From Chitinophaga chungangae (GTDB lineage: Bacteria; Bacteroidota; Bacteroidia; Chitinophagales; Chitinophagaceae): 64,000 nucleotides of DNA. A program made the position numbers and the translations under genes. The stretch spans positions 1,178,001-1,242,000 of the forward strand of contig NZ_JAGHKP010000001.1 in the NCBI RefSeq assembly GCF_017742215.1, read 5' to 3'. The notes under the pieces are model-generated. The model saw only the letters and a program-made list of their open reading frames with translations, was not told the DNA's origin and did no database searches. How positions within the stretch are numbered: position 1 is the stretch's first letter; each line of letters starts with the position of its first letter. Below, piece by piece: positions 51,934 through 61,887 of this stretch.

Positions 51934-54582
51934 CTACTCACTCTTCAAAACGGCCACCGGGTTACTCCTCGCCGCCTTCAATGTCTGCGACCCGATCATA
52001 ATGAGCGCGATCAGCAATACCATCAGCAAGCCGGTGAACAGCTCGGTGATCTGCACAGGCGTATGATAAGGGAAATTAGGAAGCACAACAGTTCGGAAGA
52101 AGAAATAAGTTACCGGCAGGGCAATGACCGCCGATACCGACAGGAGAAACAGGAAACCGCGGCTCAGCAAATATATCAGGTTGCCCACACTCGCGCCCAT
52201 TACCTTCCGGATGCCGATCTCCTTTAGCCTTGTTTCGGTGGTGAATACGACCATGCCGAACAAGCCCATCGATGCAACGGAAATAGCCAGAAAAGAAAGA
52301 AAGCCGATGATCTTGATCATGGTAGAAAATTCGCTGTACGCATCTTCTATTGCTTCGTCATAAAACTCAGCTATAAACGGATGTACACGATCGATCTTTT
52401 TCCATGCAGCCTCGATCCTGGCTACGGTGGCCCGCGGGTTGGCGCTTTGTATTTTGGCGCTGATGATGGTCCGGTCTTCGGGCGTCCAGAACGTGAATGC
52501 CACCGGGCCGATGAGGTTTTCCACCTTGCCGTAATGAAAATCCTGCATTACGCCGACAATGGCCATTTTACGCCCGTTCAATGTGACCTGCTCGCCGATC
52601 GCTTTTTGGGGGGTGCCGCCGCCGATATTGAATCGTTTTAAAACCTGCTCGTTAACGATCACCTCGCTAACGGCCTGGGCGGTGGCAGGGCGGGCAATAA
52701 AATTTCCGCCGGCAACGAGTTTATAGTTGTGCAGCGGCAAATAGTTTTCGTCAACGTGGTTGGTCATCACCAGCACGGAATCCCGCGAATCTTTGTATTT
52801 CATATTGCCGCCCCAGGCGTTTCCAACGCCGGTGGTGATCAGCGAGCGGGACAGTGCAGTTACTTCCGGCATTTCACCGAGCTCCTTGAGCATTGCATCG
52901 GGCTTATTATCCTGCATGTTGATGTTCAGGATGTTTGCCGTGCTGAATCCCAGGTCGAATGCCAGTATGTTCTTATACTGCACATAGCCGACGGCGGTGG
53001 TTGTAATAAAGATCAGCGTAACCGTGTATTGAACCACCACTAAAGCGCGCCTGAGCGTAAGATGTTTGAACATTTTCATCGACGAAACGTTTCCAAACGC
53101 ATTAATGGGGCTGACTTTCGAAAAGAATATAGCCGGCAGGAAACCTGCCACAATGCCTACGGCAACTGAAAAAACGACGAAGATCGCCACCATGGACGGC
53201 GTGAGGGCTAGCTGCACCGTTCGCTGCATTTCCGGGGCCATGTTGATCAGCAGCGGCCGCAATACAAGGAACAAAAGGAAGGAAAGCAAAAGGGCCGCCA
53301 GGGAGATCATGACCGCCTCGGCGAGGAATTGCAGTTGTACCTGGCTTTTTCCGGCGCCGATCGTTTTACGGAGGCCTATTTCTTTAATGCGCCGCATAGC
53401 ACGCGCTATCGAAAGATTGGTATAATTGAAACACGCAGACAATACCACGATAAATGCAAGCCCGCCGAGTATCCAAAGCACGACAGGAGACATGTGAGGG
53501 CCCGTAAAACCGGGGCCGCCCTCGGATTGACGGAGGCTTTCTCCAACCACGACGTTATATAATGGAAGCAGCTCGAGTTGGATCCTTGTATTTTCTTCAG
53601 CAAGGTTCTCTTCCCTGGCAATAGCATTGAGCTGCGACCGGATCGCAGCCATATCGGCATTTTCCGAGGGGAGGAGGTAGACGGAGGCGGACCACATGTT
53701 TGTCCATGCCGCGAAATCTTTATTGCTTTTATTGATCTGTTCGGCTGTGGACAATGATACCAGCGCCTCAAAACGGATATGCGAAAAAAATGGAACGTCC
53801 TTCATGATACCGGTCACCTGGTAAGCAAGTGAATCGATCCTGATCGCCTTGCCAAGCGCATTGCGGTCGCCGAACAGCTTTCTTGCCGCCGTTTCCGTGA
53901 GAACAACCGAATACGGATCTTTCAGCGCCGTTTCGGAGTTGCCTTCCAGCATCGGGAATGTAAAGACCCTGAACAGCGACGGCTCCGCCCAGAAGCCGGT
54001 GACTGGTAAAATGTTGTCGCCCACCTTCGCATCGCCTGAAAAATTGTTGCGCAAAATAGCCACTTCTTCAATGCCGGGCACCTTATCGCGGATGAGCTTC
54101 CCCGTCTTTATGGAGGTGGTCGCAAACTTGCCGTTTTGTTCGTTGCTGGCGGTTAATATGTTGGTGATGCGATAGATGTTATCGCCATTTTTGTGAAACC
54201 TGTCGTACGAATGCAGGTCGAGCACAAATGCGATCAGCAGCAGCCCGACGGACATGCTGATGGCGAGACCAAGGATATTGATGAATGAGAACAGCTTGTT
54301 GCGCATGATGTTGCGCCCTGATGTTTTAACATAACTTCCGATCATGGTCCGGTTCATAAAAAGGTTAACAAATATTGATCTTCGTACCGTATAACTTCTG
54401 AAGAATTTGAAAGCGTCGATGATGTAGATCAGTTTTGCGCGGCGTGGCCCGCCGGACTGCAGATTCCGTTCGAAACATTCGTTAAGGTCCCCCGTAAGGT
54501 CTTCCAGGAGCCCGGGTTTACAATACCATTCTACGAATCGTTGCGCCCAGGTAGGCGGATGGTGTTGCCGTTGTTCTTTCAT
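51934..54582 (-). CDS. MacB/FtsX-type ABC permease with PadR-linked prefix domain
   Basis: An 882-residue membrane protein. Residues 1-75 form a cytoplasmic prefix (PTWAQRFVEWYCKPGLLEDL, then TGDLNECFERN) seen in permeases encoded next to PadR genes. The rest has two MacB-type periplasmic domains and two FtsX modules: helices at about 97-120, 360-470, 510-530, 760-880, with GLRKTIGAGKSQVQLQFLAE and GIRKVMGASVGNLIYLLS after the modules. No ATPase gene is adjacent. The start ATG 54582 lies 1 bp after the PadR stop (TAGCATG), so the two are translationally coupled. It may export a peptide or act as an envelope mechanotransmitter. Confidence 0.9.
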   Translation of the reverse strand: MKEQRQHHPPTWAQRFVEWYCKPGLLEDLTGDLNECFERNLQSGGPRRAKLIYIIDAFKFFRSYTVRRSIFVNLFMNRTMIGSYVKTSGRNIMRNKLFSFINILGLAISMSVGLLLIAFVLDLHSYDRFHKNGDNIYRITNILTASNEQNGKFATTSIKTGKLIRDKVPGIEEVAILRNNFSGDAKVGDNILPVTGFWAEPSLFRVFTFPMLEGNSETALKDPYSVVLTETAARKLFGDRNALGKAIRIDSLAYQVTGIMKDVPFFSHIRFEALVSLSTAEQINKSNKDFAAWTNMWSASVYLLPSENADMAAIRSQLNAIAREENLAEENTRIQLELLPLYNVVVGESLRQSEGGPGFTGPHMSPVVLWILGGLAFIVVLSACFNYTNLSIARAMRRIKEIGLRKTIGAGKSQVQLQFLAEAVMISLAALLLSFLLFLVLRPLLINMAPEMQRTVQLALTPSMVAIFVVFSVAVGIVAGFLPAIFFSKVSPINAFGNVSSMKMFKHLTLRRALVVVQYTVTLIFITTTAVGYVQYKNILAFDLGFSTANILNINMQDNKPDAMLKELGEMPEVTALSRSLITTGVGNAWGGNMKYKDSRDSVLVMTNHVDENYLPLHNYKLVAGGNFIARPATAQAVSEVIVNEQVLKRFNIGGGTPQKAIGEQVTLNGRKMAIVGVMQDFHYGKVENLIGPVAFTFWTPEDRTIISAKIQSANPRATVARIEAAWKKIDRVHPFIAEFYDEAIEDAYSEFSTMIKIIGFLSFLAISVASMGLFGMVVFTTETRLKEIGIRKVMGASVGNLIYLLSRGFLFLLSVSAVIALPVTYFFFRTVVLPNFPYHTPVQITELFTGLLMVLLIALIMIGSQTLKAARSNPVAVLKSE

Positions 54583-54583
54583 G

Positions 54584-54916
54584 CTACATTTTTTTCCAGG
54601 CAAGCGACGGTATTCTTGCCCACAGCTGGTCCCGCATGGATTTGGCGTTGACCAATGCGGCCTTTCCCTGCATGGTGAGTTGATAGAACCTTTTGCGTTT
54701 CCCGCCACGGGCCTTCGTCGCTTCACCCAATTCACTTTTCACCAATCCTTTCTCTTCGAGACGGTTGAGCACCGAATGCACGACGCCGAGTTTCACCGAA
54801 CGGCCGGTATGGTCCGAAAGCTCGTCGCATATCGCCACGCTGTATGCTTCATTGATCAAAGCCGCAATGGTGAGCAACACCAGCTCTTCGAATTCTCCGA
54901 GGTTTGTACCTTTCAT
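54584..54916 (-). CDS. PadR-family transcriptional regulator
   Basis: A 110-residue PadR winged-helix protein (GEFEELVLLTIAALINEAYS, KLGVVHSVLNRLEEKGLVKS, GGKRKRFYQLTMQGKAALVN). It should repress itself and the coupled permease. A perfect 8-bp inverted repeat, TGTATGTA/TACATACA, lies 21 bp upstream and fits the ATGT-rich operators of PadR proteins. Confidence 0.92.
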   Translation of the reverse strand: MKGTNLGEFEELVLLTIAALINEAYSVAICDELSDHTGRSVKLGVVHSVLNRLEEKGLVKSELGEATKARGGKRKRFYQLTMQGKAALVNAKSMRDQLWARIPSLAWKKM

Positions 54917-54937
54917 TTCCGATATTAATTACGTAAA

Positions 54938-54967
54938 TGTATGTAAAATGATTTTATTATACATACA
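54938..54967. promoter_or_regulatory. PadR operator-like palindrome
   Basis: TGTATGTA (54938-54945) and TACATACA (54960-54967) are perfect inverted repeats separated by 14 AT-rich bases, immediately upstream of the padR start codon. Confidence 0.65.
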
Positions 54968-55100
54968 AAAAGTGAATTAATAATACTGCCGAATTTATTT
55001 TTTTTTTGAATATATTGAGCGAAGATCAACCAATAGACATCCTATACCGGAAAGCGCCAATCATGGAGATCCGCGCAATTTCAAAAGAAACCAATAACAA

Positions 55101-55979
55101 ATGACAAACGTAACTGTAAGCAAACAAATCAGACCGGGATCGAGACTTGGCGCCATGTTGTTAGATCATATCATTATGGTGACGATTTTGATGTTCTTTT
55201 CCATTCCGGGAATGATTTCGGGCTTTGCAAACACATTTAAAATAACGCACGAACAGGCAGGTCCCCAATTCATGGGCGGGCCCTGGGAATACTTAAGTAT
55301 GCTTGGCATCGCATTGTATTTATGCAAGGACTGTATTAACGGCCGGAGCATTGCAAAACGGATTTTAAGTTTACAGGTCGTCGACAACCTGACCGGACAG
55401 GCCGCAAGCCCGGTAAAATGTCTTGTTCGGAACTTATTTATTGTTCTGTGGCCAATTGAGGTATTAGTTGCGCTGGCAAATACAGGCAGGCGGCTTGGCG
55501 ACAGGGTTGCGGGAACCAGGCTTGTCGTATTCGAGACGACAAATGAACGACCAAAAGTTAATATCGGGCAGGTTTTGATTTCAGTCGTAATCGCCTACGG
55601 GTTTGTTTTTCTGTTAACGCTTCCCTTTAAGGGAATGATGGCGGCTATGGAAGCTGAAAAGATAAATTATGTGGAAGCCTCGTACAATGACCGGGTAAGC
55701 AAGGAAACGGAAAAGCTCTTTGCAGACGGCCTGGGTCAATACCTGGCCGCAAGTATTGAGGTTTACGACCAGGTTCAAAACAAACCCTTTAAATATGTTT
55801 CTGTCGTTTTTCAGCTCAGGGAAAATTATTTTGAAAGCAGCCAGGATTTTGAGCAGATAAAGTCAGCGACCATGTCGCTGTTGTCTGCAAATTTTCCCCG
55901 GGGAAAATTCGTTGGACGGATAAAATATGTTTATCAAACAGGTGGTAGTATGCAAATAAGGACGATGTCGCTGGATTAG
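55101..55979 (+). CDS. RDD-family membrane protein
   Basis: A 292-residue protein with the RDD signature: RPGSRLGAMLLDHIIMVTIL in helix 1, SIAKRILSLQVVDNLTGQ before helix 3, and NTGRRLGDRVAGTRLV after it, with four membrane helices up to residue 180. Residues about 185-292 form a soluble C-terminal domain (VEASYNDRVSKETEKLFADG onward) that I do not recognise. RDD proteins may transport small molecules or Na+. It is more AT-rich than most genes here and has no same-strand neighbours. Confidence 0.85.
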   Translation: MTNVTVSKQIRPGSRLGAMLLDHIIMVTILMFFSIPGMISGFANTFKITHEQAGPQFMGGPWEYLSMLGIALYLCKDCINGRSIAKRILSLQVVDNLTGQAASPVKCLVRNLFIVLWPIEVLVALANTGRRLGDRVAGTRLVVFETTNERPKVNIGQVLISVVIAYGFVFLLTLPFKGMMAAMEAEKINYVEASYNDRVSKETEKLFADGLGQYLAASIEVYDQVQNKPFKYVSVVFQLRENYFESSQDFEQIKSATMSLLSANFPRGKFVGRIKYVYQTGGSMQIRTMSLD

Positions 55980-55994
55980 ATGCAGCTTTCTTCG

Positions 55995-57029
55995 TTAAAG
56001 CGCCTTCACCCAATACAATAATCTCCTCACGCCATTTAATCGCACTTCCTTCCTCCGAATGCTTTCGGTTCCCGTCATCCGCTGCAGCTCCGGGTCCCAT
56101 ACCTTCAGTTTCAGGCAGGCGCGGATGTCTTTCCATCGGAGGGAAGTGGTAGTGGCAGCCTGTAATTCAGGAATATTGTTCATCGCTTCCGGCAAACGAT
56201 AGAACGGGATGCGCGCATTCAGATGGTGAATATGATGCAGGCCGATGTTGCCGGTGAACCATGCCATTAGCGGGCTCATCACCATATGACTGGAAGAAAG
56301 CAGCGCGGCTTCGTCGTAACACCAATCTTCTTTTGTATTAAATATTACGCCTGGAAAATTGTGCTGGGCGTAGAAGAGATAGGTGCCGATGGCGCAGGCG
56401 ATGAAAATGGGGATTAATATCAAAAGCGCCCATGCGGCCCAGCCGGCAAACACGATCACAGCCACCGATGCGGCGGCATGCACCAGCAGCGCGATCAGCG
56501 CATCGTAATGGCGCCGCGGGCTTACAAAAAATGAATTCACACACATGCCGATGATGAACATGAACAGGTAACCGAACAGAATGGTGAGCGGGTGACGGGT
56601 GAACAGGTACATGATGCGCTCGCGGCGGCTCATAGCCCCGAATTTTTTTACTGTGGCAACAGGGTAGGAGCCGATGCTCGCGCTGTAGAGCTTTGAATTA
56701 TGCTGATGGTGATAATCGTGCGAACGTTTCCAGATGCTGGACGGCGCGAGGATATAAATGCCGAATACCGTCATGATCGCTTCGGCGACGGCGCTGTTCT
56801 TTAAAATGGAATGATGCTGGTAATCGTGATAGATCACGAACATTCTTACGATAAGCAGTCCGGACAAAACGCTGAACATGATCTGCAGCGGCAGGAAAGG
56901 GACCGCCACGGTGGCGGTGAGCGATGCAACGAGCAGTACTAAAGTAGAGGCGGTATACCACCAGCTCAGGGCGCGTTTTTCCTGCGCATAAGGCTTAGTG
57001 GCTAAAATAAGTTGTTTTCCTTCTAACAT
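55995..57029 (-). CDS. Membrane fatty-acid desaturase
   Basis: A 344-residue acyl-lipid desaturase with the three histidine clusters that bind the di-iron centre: YHDYQHHSILKNS, SHDYHHQHNSK and GLHHIHHLNARIP. Four or more membrane helices surround them. It introduces double bonds into membrane lipids, probably acting on phospholipids or acyl-ACP. It starts 9 bp after the acyltransferase stop codon, so both are co-transcribed and likely shape the same lipid pool. Confidence 0.92.
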   Translation of the reverse strand: MLEGKQLILATKPYAQEKRALSWWYTASTLVLLVASLTATVAVPFLPLQIMFSVLSGLLIVRMFVIYHDYQHHSILKNSAVAEAIMTVFGIYILAPSSIWKRSHDYHHQHNSKLYSASIGSYPVATVKKFGAMSRRERIMYLFTRHPLTILFGYLFMFIIGMCVNSFFVSPRRHYDALIALLVHAAASVAVIVFAGWAAWALLILIPIFIACAIGTYLFYAQHNFPGVIFNTKEDWCYDEAALLSSSHMVMSPLMAWFTGNIGLHHIHHLNARIPFYRLPEAMNNIPELQAATTTSLRWKDIRACLKLKVWDPELQRMTGTESIRRKEVRLNGVRRLLYWVKAL

Positions 57030-57038
57030 TCATTCGTT

Positions 57039-57929
57039 TTATGCGGTGGCTGGTGTAGTAGTTCGTTTATGTTTCCATCTCCGGTGCGACCATAACCATG
57101 TTTCCGGCTGTTGAATAATGTCCGCTTCCAGCCTGGCGGTGTGCAGGGCGGTAACGTTTCCCTGCGGTTCACGCGCCGGCGATTCCACCAGTACTTCGGC
57201 GGATACAGTGTAATATCCCCGTTTTATACGATTCACGGAAACATATACCACCTGGTAGTTCATTTTCGATGCGATCCGTTCAGTGCCGGTAAATACGGGA
57301 GTGTCCTGCTGCAGGAAGGTGACCCACTGCGCAGTGTCCGGCCGTGGCGACTGATCGGCAATAAGCGCGGTGGCGTTCACTTCCCCTTTCAGCTTCACCA
57401 TTTCCCGGAAAGTGTCGTTCATGGCGATCAGTTTGGTGCCGAAGCGCGTGCGCATTTTGTACATCAGCCCGTTGTAATATTTGTTGGCCAGCGGGTGATA
57501 CACCACGTATAGTTGCTGCGGGCATAAAATGCTGAAAGTGTTGCCGGCCCACTCCCAGTTGCCTTTATGGCCCATCACCAATACCACGCTTTGGCCTTCG
57601 GCATGCAGGCGTTTAAAGAGCGCCACGCTTTCCGGCGTGAGGGCGCAATGTTTTATCATGGAGGTTTTGCTGATCGTCAGTGTCTTAAAGGTCTCGAGAA
57701 AAAGATCGCAGAAGTACCGGTAATAATTACGACAGATCCGCGCGCGTTCCGCTGATGATTTCTCAGGGAACGCATTGGCGAGGTTTTGCCGCACCACTTT
57801 TTTACGGTATCCCGCAACATAATAAAGCAGGCAGAACACTACGTCCGAAAGCAGGTATAGCACTGGAAAAGGAAGGATACTAATAAAATAGACCACCGGT
57901 AAAAGGAGGTAGTAAAGAATAATACTCAA
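57039..57929 (-). CDS. LpxL/HtrB-type lysophospholipid or lipid A acyltransferase
   Basis: A 296-residue inner-membrane acyltransferase. After an N-terminal anchor (YYLLLPVVYFISILPFPVLY) it shows the catalytic H-x4-E motif in VMGHKGNWEWAGNTF and ALIADQSPRPDTAQWVTFL, and ETWLWSHRRWKHK at the C-terminus, as in LpxL-family proteins. It should add a secondary acyl chain to lipid A or a related amphiphile. The start codon is TTG at 57929; the next Met is too far in. The desaturase gene follows. Confidence 0.9.
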   Translation of the reverse strand: MSIILYYLLLPVVYFISILPFPVLYLLSDVVFCLLYYVAGYRKKVVRQNLANAFPEKSSAERARICRNYYRYFCDLFLETFKTLTISKTSMIKHCALTPESVALFKRLHAEGQSVVLVMGHKGNWEWAGNTFSILCPQQLYVVYHPLANKYYNGLMYKMRTRFGTKLIAMNDTFREMVKLKGEVNATALIADQSPRPDTAQWVTFLQQDTPVFTGTERIASKMNYQVVYVSVNRIKRGYYTVSAEVLVESPAREPQGNVTALHTARLEADIIQQPETWLWSHRRWKHKRTTTPATA

Positions 57930-58283
57930 AATGGCACAAGTTGTAGGTTGCGATAAAATTCAAAGATACCCTATTCAAGCAGCATACACAGTTGTTGATG
58001 GCCTGTTTTCTGTAATATTCTGTTAAATAAGCTCCGATGAGGCTAAATATATAGTAAAGTTTCCTGATGTCAAAGCCTTTTGGTCTCAATACGAAAGATA
58101 AAAATTAAAGATTAACGCCGATCGCCTGTGAGATCTTCCGGCTGTTCTTGCCATTTTCGAAAAGGTTTACCCGGCTTTCAATTCCGTGAAACGTACCATT
58201 ATTTTTTCTTTCGTTTGCTTTTAAATGTGAATTATATTCCTTACTTTTTGTTTAATACCCAAAACACCAAAATCGTAGTCGTT
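57930..58283. other. Intergenic region between divergent operons
   Basis: No gene is seen in these 350 bases, which are AT-rich. An AGTTGTAGGT word (57939-57948) resembling the tag of the two repeated terminators lies just upstream of the acyltransferase. TTACTTTTTG near 58240 is a near match to the -7 promoter element, 40 bp before the broken leader fragment. Confidence 0.4.
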
Positions 58284-58453
58284 ATGAAAAAGACATGCTC
58301 GCTCCACGGCCCCCCTGGCTGAGAAATCGGTTTTTGCAACGGCGGAAAATGATCAATGCACAACGGGTTCTTCAGATTATGAATTTGTTAATTGCGCTTT
58401 CCGTTAATGCGTTTCTTACCGGAATTTTTCAATTTTACCGCCGTAAAGCTTAA
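58284..58453 (+). pseudogene. Broken SusC-like leader fragment
   Basis: ATG 58284 opens a frame starting MKKTCSLHGPPG that stops at 58322. A second frame, open from ATG 58295 to 58453, continues with LRNRFLQRRKMINAQRVLQI and the hydrophobic MNLLIALSVNAFLTGIFQ. Joining the two requires one more base in a run of six C at about 58310-58315. The joined peptide has the basic N-region and signal-like helix with which SusC-type receptors of this group often begin. It is probably a decayed receptor start or a leader peptide. Confidence 0.45.
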
Positions 58454-58581
58454 AACGTTGCTCATGGTAAACCGGCTGCTTTAGCGGCCTGGCATTGCTA
58501 TGTCCTTTCCCTTCATGTCATCCTTTGTTGCCTGTTTTTAATCACGTCAAAATTATTTCTCATCACATCAAAATCTACTTT

Positions 58582-61500
58582 ATGCATTGCTGCAAAAACA
58601 GGGTTCAACTGCCGGGCCGTCTCGTGCCAAAAGCACTGACCTGCGCCGCGTTGATCTTTTTCGGCGGTGGCACGGGCTGGGCCACAGCCGGCATCCGCAC
58701 GCCGCACCTGAACGCCGTTGCCCCGGCGCCCGATCAGCGGGTTTCGGGCCGCGTTACCAATGCCGAAAACGGCGAAAGCCTGCCCGGCGTCAGCGTGGTG
58801 ATCAAAGGCACGCAAACCGGCACGCTCACCGACGTAAACGGTAATTACGCCCTCACCGTGCCCAGCGAAAACACGGTGCTGGTTTTTTCCTACATCGGCT
58901 ACCTCAGCCAGGAAGTTAGAGTAGGACAGGGCGGCACGCATAACATACAGCTCGCCGTAGATGCCAAATCGCTGAACACCCTGGTGGTGGTAGGTTATGG
59001 CACGCAAAAGAAGGTGAACCTCACCGGCGCGGTAGACCAGGTAGGCCCGGAAGTGTTTCAGAACCGGCCCGTTCCCAATATGGCGCAGGGCCTCGTAGGT
59101 GTGGTGCCGAACCTGAACCTGCGCATGCTCGACGGTAAACCCACACAATCTCCTGCGTTCAACATCCGCGGTACCACCTCCATCGGGCAGGGCGGTAATG
59201 CACTGGTGCTGATCGACGGCGTGGAAGCCGATCCCCGCATGCTGAACCCCAACGATATCGAAAGTGTGTCTGTGCTGAAAGATGCTGCTTCGGCCTCCAT
59301 CTACGGCGCCAGGGCCGCGTTCGGCGTAGTGCTCATCACTACCAAAACCGCCAAGGCCGGGAAAACTTCTGTTTCGTATTCCACGAACTATGCGATCAAA
59401 TCCCCCACGGCAGTGCCGGACAACATCACCGATTCCTACCCCTGGGCGCAGAGTTTCAGCGACGCATGGAGCCGGTGGAACGACAACGGCAGCACGCCCA
59501 CGGCCATCAACAAAACCATCGCCTTTTCCCCGGCTTATCTCGCGGAGATCAAAAGAAGATGGGAAGATCCTTCGCTGCCGAGGCTGGAAGTGAACCCCAG
59601 CACGGGCGAATACCAGTATTTCTACAGCACCGACTGGTACAACGAACTGTATAAAAAGAATTTTGGCGCGCAAGACCATAACCTGTCCGTTTCCGGCGGC
59701 AGCGAAAAAGCCACCTACCTGCTGAGCGGCAGGCTGAACAACCAGGGCGGCCTGTTCCGTTACAATACGGATAAGTTCAACATGTACAACCTGCGCGGCA
59801 AAGGCAGCATCCAGGTTACGCCATGGCTGCAGCTGGACAATAACACCGAATACGCCATTCAGAAATACCACCAACCGCTCAACGTGGGCGAAGGCAGCGG
59901 CATCTACCGCAATATCGCGGACGAAGGCCACCCGCTCGCGCCGCTGCTGAACCCGGACGGCACCCTGTCTTTTTCCGCGGCTTATACCGTGGGTGATTAT
60001 TACATCGGCCGGAATGCTATCGACGAAACACAGCGTTTTCTTAAAAACAAGACTGCGGCCAAGGCGCAGTTTTTCGATAAAAAGCTGACCATACGGGCGG
60101 ACCTTACGTTCCAGAGCACCGATATCTCCTCTCAGCAGAACCGCGTGCAGGTGCCCTACAGTCGCTCGAAAGACGTGATCGGTTACACCGGTACCAATAC
60201 GAACGATATCCAGGAAAGAAGAAGAACGACCAATTATCTCGCGACAAACTTTTACGCGGATTATGTGACTTCTATCAACAACATTCATAACCTGCATTTC
60301 CTGGCGGGTTTCAACTACGAACAATCGCGCTACAACAACCTGACGGCGCAACGCAACGGTATCGTTTATGCCGATGCGGACGATATCAACCTGGCCCTGG
60401 GCCAGAGTATCGTTACTTCGGGCGGCAACCAGAAATGGGCTATCGCCGGGGGCTTCTACCGCATCAACTACAACTTCCGCGAACGTTACCTGCTTGAGGT
60501 GAACGGCCGTTATGACGGTTCTTCCAAATTCCCGGCAGACCAGCAGTGGGCGTTTTTCCCCTCGGTGTCCGCGGGATGGCGCCTGTCTGAAGAACCTTTC
60601 TGGACAATAAGCCCGAAAGCATTGTCTAACGTAAAACTGCGCGCTTCGTACGGTTCGCTGGGCAATGGCAACATCGCTCCTTATTCGTTTTATGAGAAGT
60701 TCAGCATCTCCCAGTCCGGCCGCATCATCAACGGCATCCGTCCGCAAGCTACACGCCAGCCGGGCGTTGTGCCCGACGGGCTTACCTGGGAAACTTCCAC
60801 CACCGCCAACATCGGCCTCGATTTCAGCACGCTGAACAACCGCCTCACGTTTGTGGGCGACGTATACCGCCGCTGGACGAAAGATATGTTCACCGTCGGG
60901 CCCTCCGTTCCGGAAGTATTCGGTACAACGGTGCCGAAAGGCAACTATGCCGACCTTGAAACCACCGGCTGGGAAATTTCGCTTGACTGGTCCGACCAAT
61001 TCAAGATGGCGTCGAAACCTTTCATTTACGGCATCCGTTTTACCCTCGCGGATTCAAGGGCCATCATCACCAAGTACAACAACCCGGATAAAAACCTGAC
61101 GGATTATTACGAAGGCCAGCGCGTAGGCGAGATCTGGGGGTACCAGGTGGAAGGACTGTTCAGGTCTGCCGATGAAATTTCGAAATCTCCTTCGCAAGGC
61201 AATATTCCCAACACCAATACCCGCAAAAATTACCCGGGCGATCTCAAGTTCCGGAATCTCGATGGCGACGATGTGATCTACCAGGGCCTGAACCGTGTGG
61301 GCAATTCCGGCGATAAAACGATCATCGGCAATTCCGAGCCGCGTTACATTTACGGGCTGAGCCTTTCCGGCGACTGGAACAATTTCTTCGTGTCCGCATT
61401 TTTCCAGGGCGTAGCGAAACAGGATTGGTATCCTTCTTCCGAAGCGCGTTTCTGGGGACAGTATAACCGTCCCTACAATGCTTATCCGCGCTGGCAGCAG

Positions 61501-61884
61501 GACAACATGTTCCGCGAAGAACTGGGCAATTTCGACGCCTACCTGCCCCGCCTCGTGGGTTATGTTGCGCAAGGTAGCGGCCGTGCGCTGCAGGTGGCCA
61601 ACGACCGTTTCCTGCAAAACGCGGCTTATATCAGGTTGAGGAACGTACAGCTGGGTTATACGCTCCCGCAGCGCCTCGTGTCTAAAATTCATGCGCGCGA
61701 CCTGAAAGTGTATGTGTCCGCTGAAAACCTCTGGACGTGGTCGCCCATGTACAAATGGACGCGCGACACGGACGTGACCAACATCTACGGTTCCGACCGC
61801 GACCTGAGCGGAGGCACCAGCGGCGACGGGTATAATTACCCGATGCTGAAAGCGGTATCAATTGGTTTGACCCTTAACTTTTAA
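58582..61884 (+). CDS. SusC/RagA-family TonB-dependent outer-membrane receptor
   Basis: An 1100-residue nutrient receptor. It has a signal-like N-terminus (VPKALTCAALIFFGGGTGWA), a carboxypeptidase-regulatory beta domain (VSGRVTNAENGESLPGVSVV), the SusC-typical VVVGYGTQKKVNLTGAVDQV motif, a TonB plug (FNIRGTTSIGQGGNALVLID, then SASIYGARAAFGVVLI) and a 22-strand barrel ending in SIGLTLNF. No FecR-interacting STN domain is present. It pairs with the SusD lipoprotein encoded 3 bp downstream. I chose ATG 58582; the longer frame from 58495 adds no leader-like sequence. Confidence 0.95.
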   Translation: MHCCKNRVQLPGRLVPKALTCAALIFFGGGTGWATAGIRTPHLNAVAPAPDQRVSGRVTNAENGESLPGVSVVIKGTQTGTLTDVNGNYALTVPSENTVLVFSYIGYLSQEVRVGQGGTHNIQLAVDAKSLNTLVVVGYGTQKKVNLTGAVDQVGPEVFQNRPVPNMAQGLVGVVPNLNLRMLDGKPTQSPAFNIRGTTSIGQGGNALVLIDGVEADPRMLNPNDIESVSVLKDAASASIYGARAAFGVVLITTKTAKAGKTSVSYSTNYAIKSPTAVPDNITDSYPWAQSFSDAWSRWNDNGSTPTAINKTIAFSPAYLAEIKRRWEDPSLPRLEVNPSTGEYQYFYSTDWYNELYKKNFGAQDHNLSVSGGSEKATYLLSGRLNNQGGLFRYNTDKFNMYNLRGKGSIQVTPWLQLDNNTEYAIQKYHQPLNVGEGSGIYRNIADEGHPLAPLLNPDGTLSFSAAYTVGDYYIGRNAIDETQRFLKNKTAAKAQFFDKKLTIRADLTFQSTDISSQQNRVQVPYSRSKDVIGYTGTNTNDIQERRRTTNYLATNFYADYVTSINNIHNLHFLAGFNYEQSRYNNLTAQRNGIVYADADDINLALGQSIVTSGGNQKWAIAGGFYRINYNFRERYLLEVNGRYDGSSKFPADQQWAFFPSVSAGWRLSEEPFWTISPKALSNVKLRASYGSLGNGNIAPYSFYEKFSISQSGRIINGIRPQATRQPGVVPDGLTWETSTTANIGLDFSTLNNRLTFVGDVYRRWTKDMFTVGPSVPEVFGTTVPKGNYADLETTGWEISLDWSDQFKMASKPFIYGIRFTLADSRAIITKYNNPDKNLTDYYEGQRVGEIWGYQVEGLFRSADEISKSPSQGNIPNTNTRKNYPGDLKFRNLDGDDVIYQGLNRVGNSGDKTIIGNSEPRYIYGLSLSGDWNNFFVSAFFQGVAKQDWYPSSEARFWGQYNRPYNAYPRWQQDNMFREELGNFDAYLPRLVGYVAQGSGRALQVANDRFLQNAAYIRLRNVQLGYTLPQRLVSKIHARDLKVYVSAENLWTWSPMYKWTRDTDVTNIYGSDRDLSGGTSGDGYNYPMLKAVSIGLTLNF

Positions 61885-61887
61885 TTT

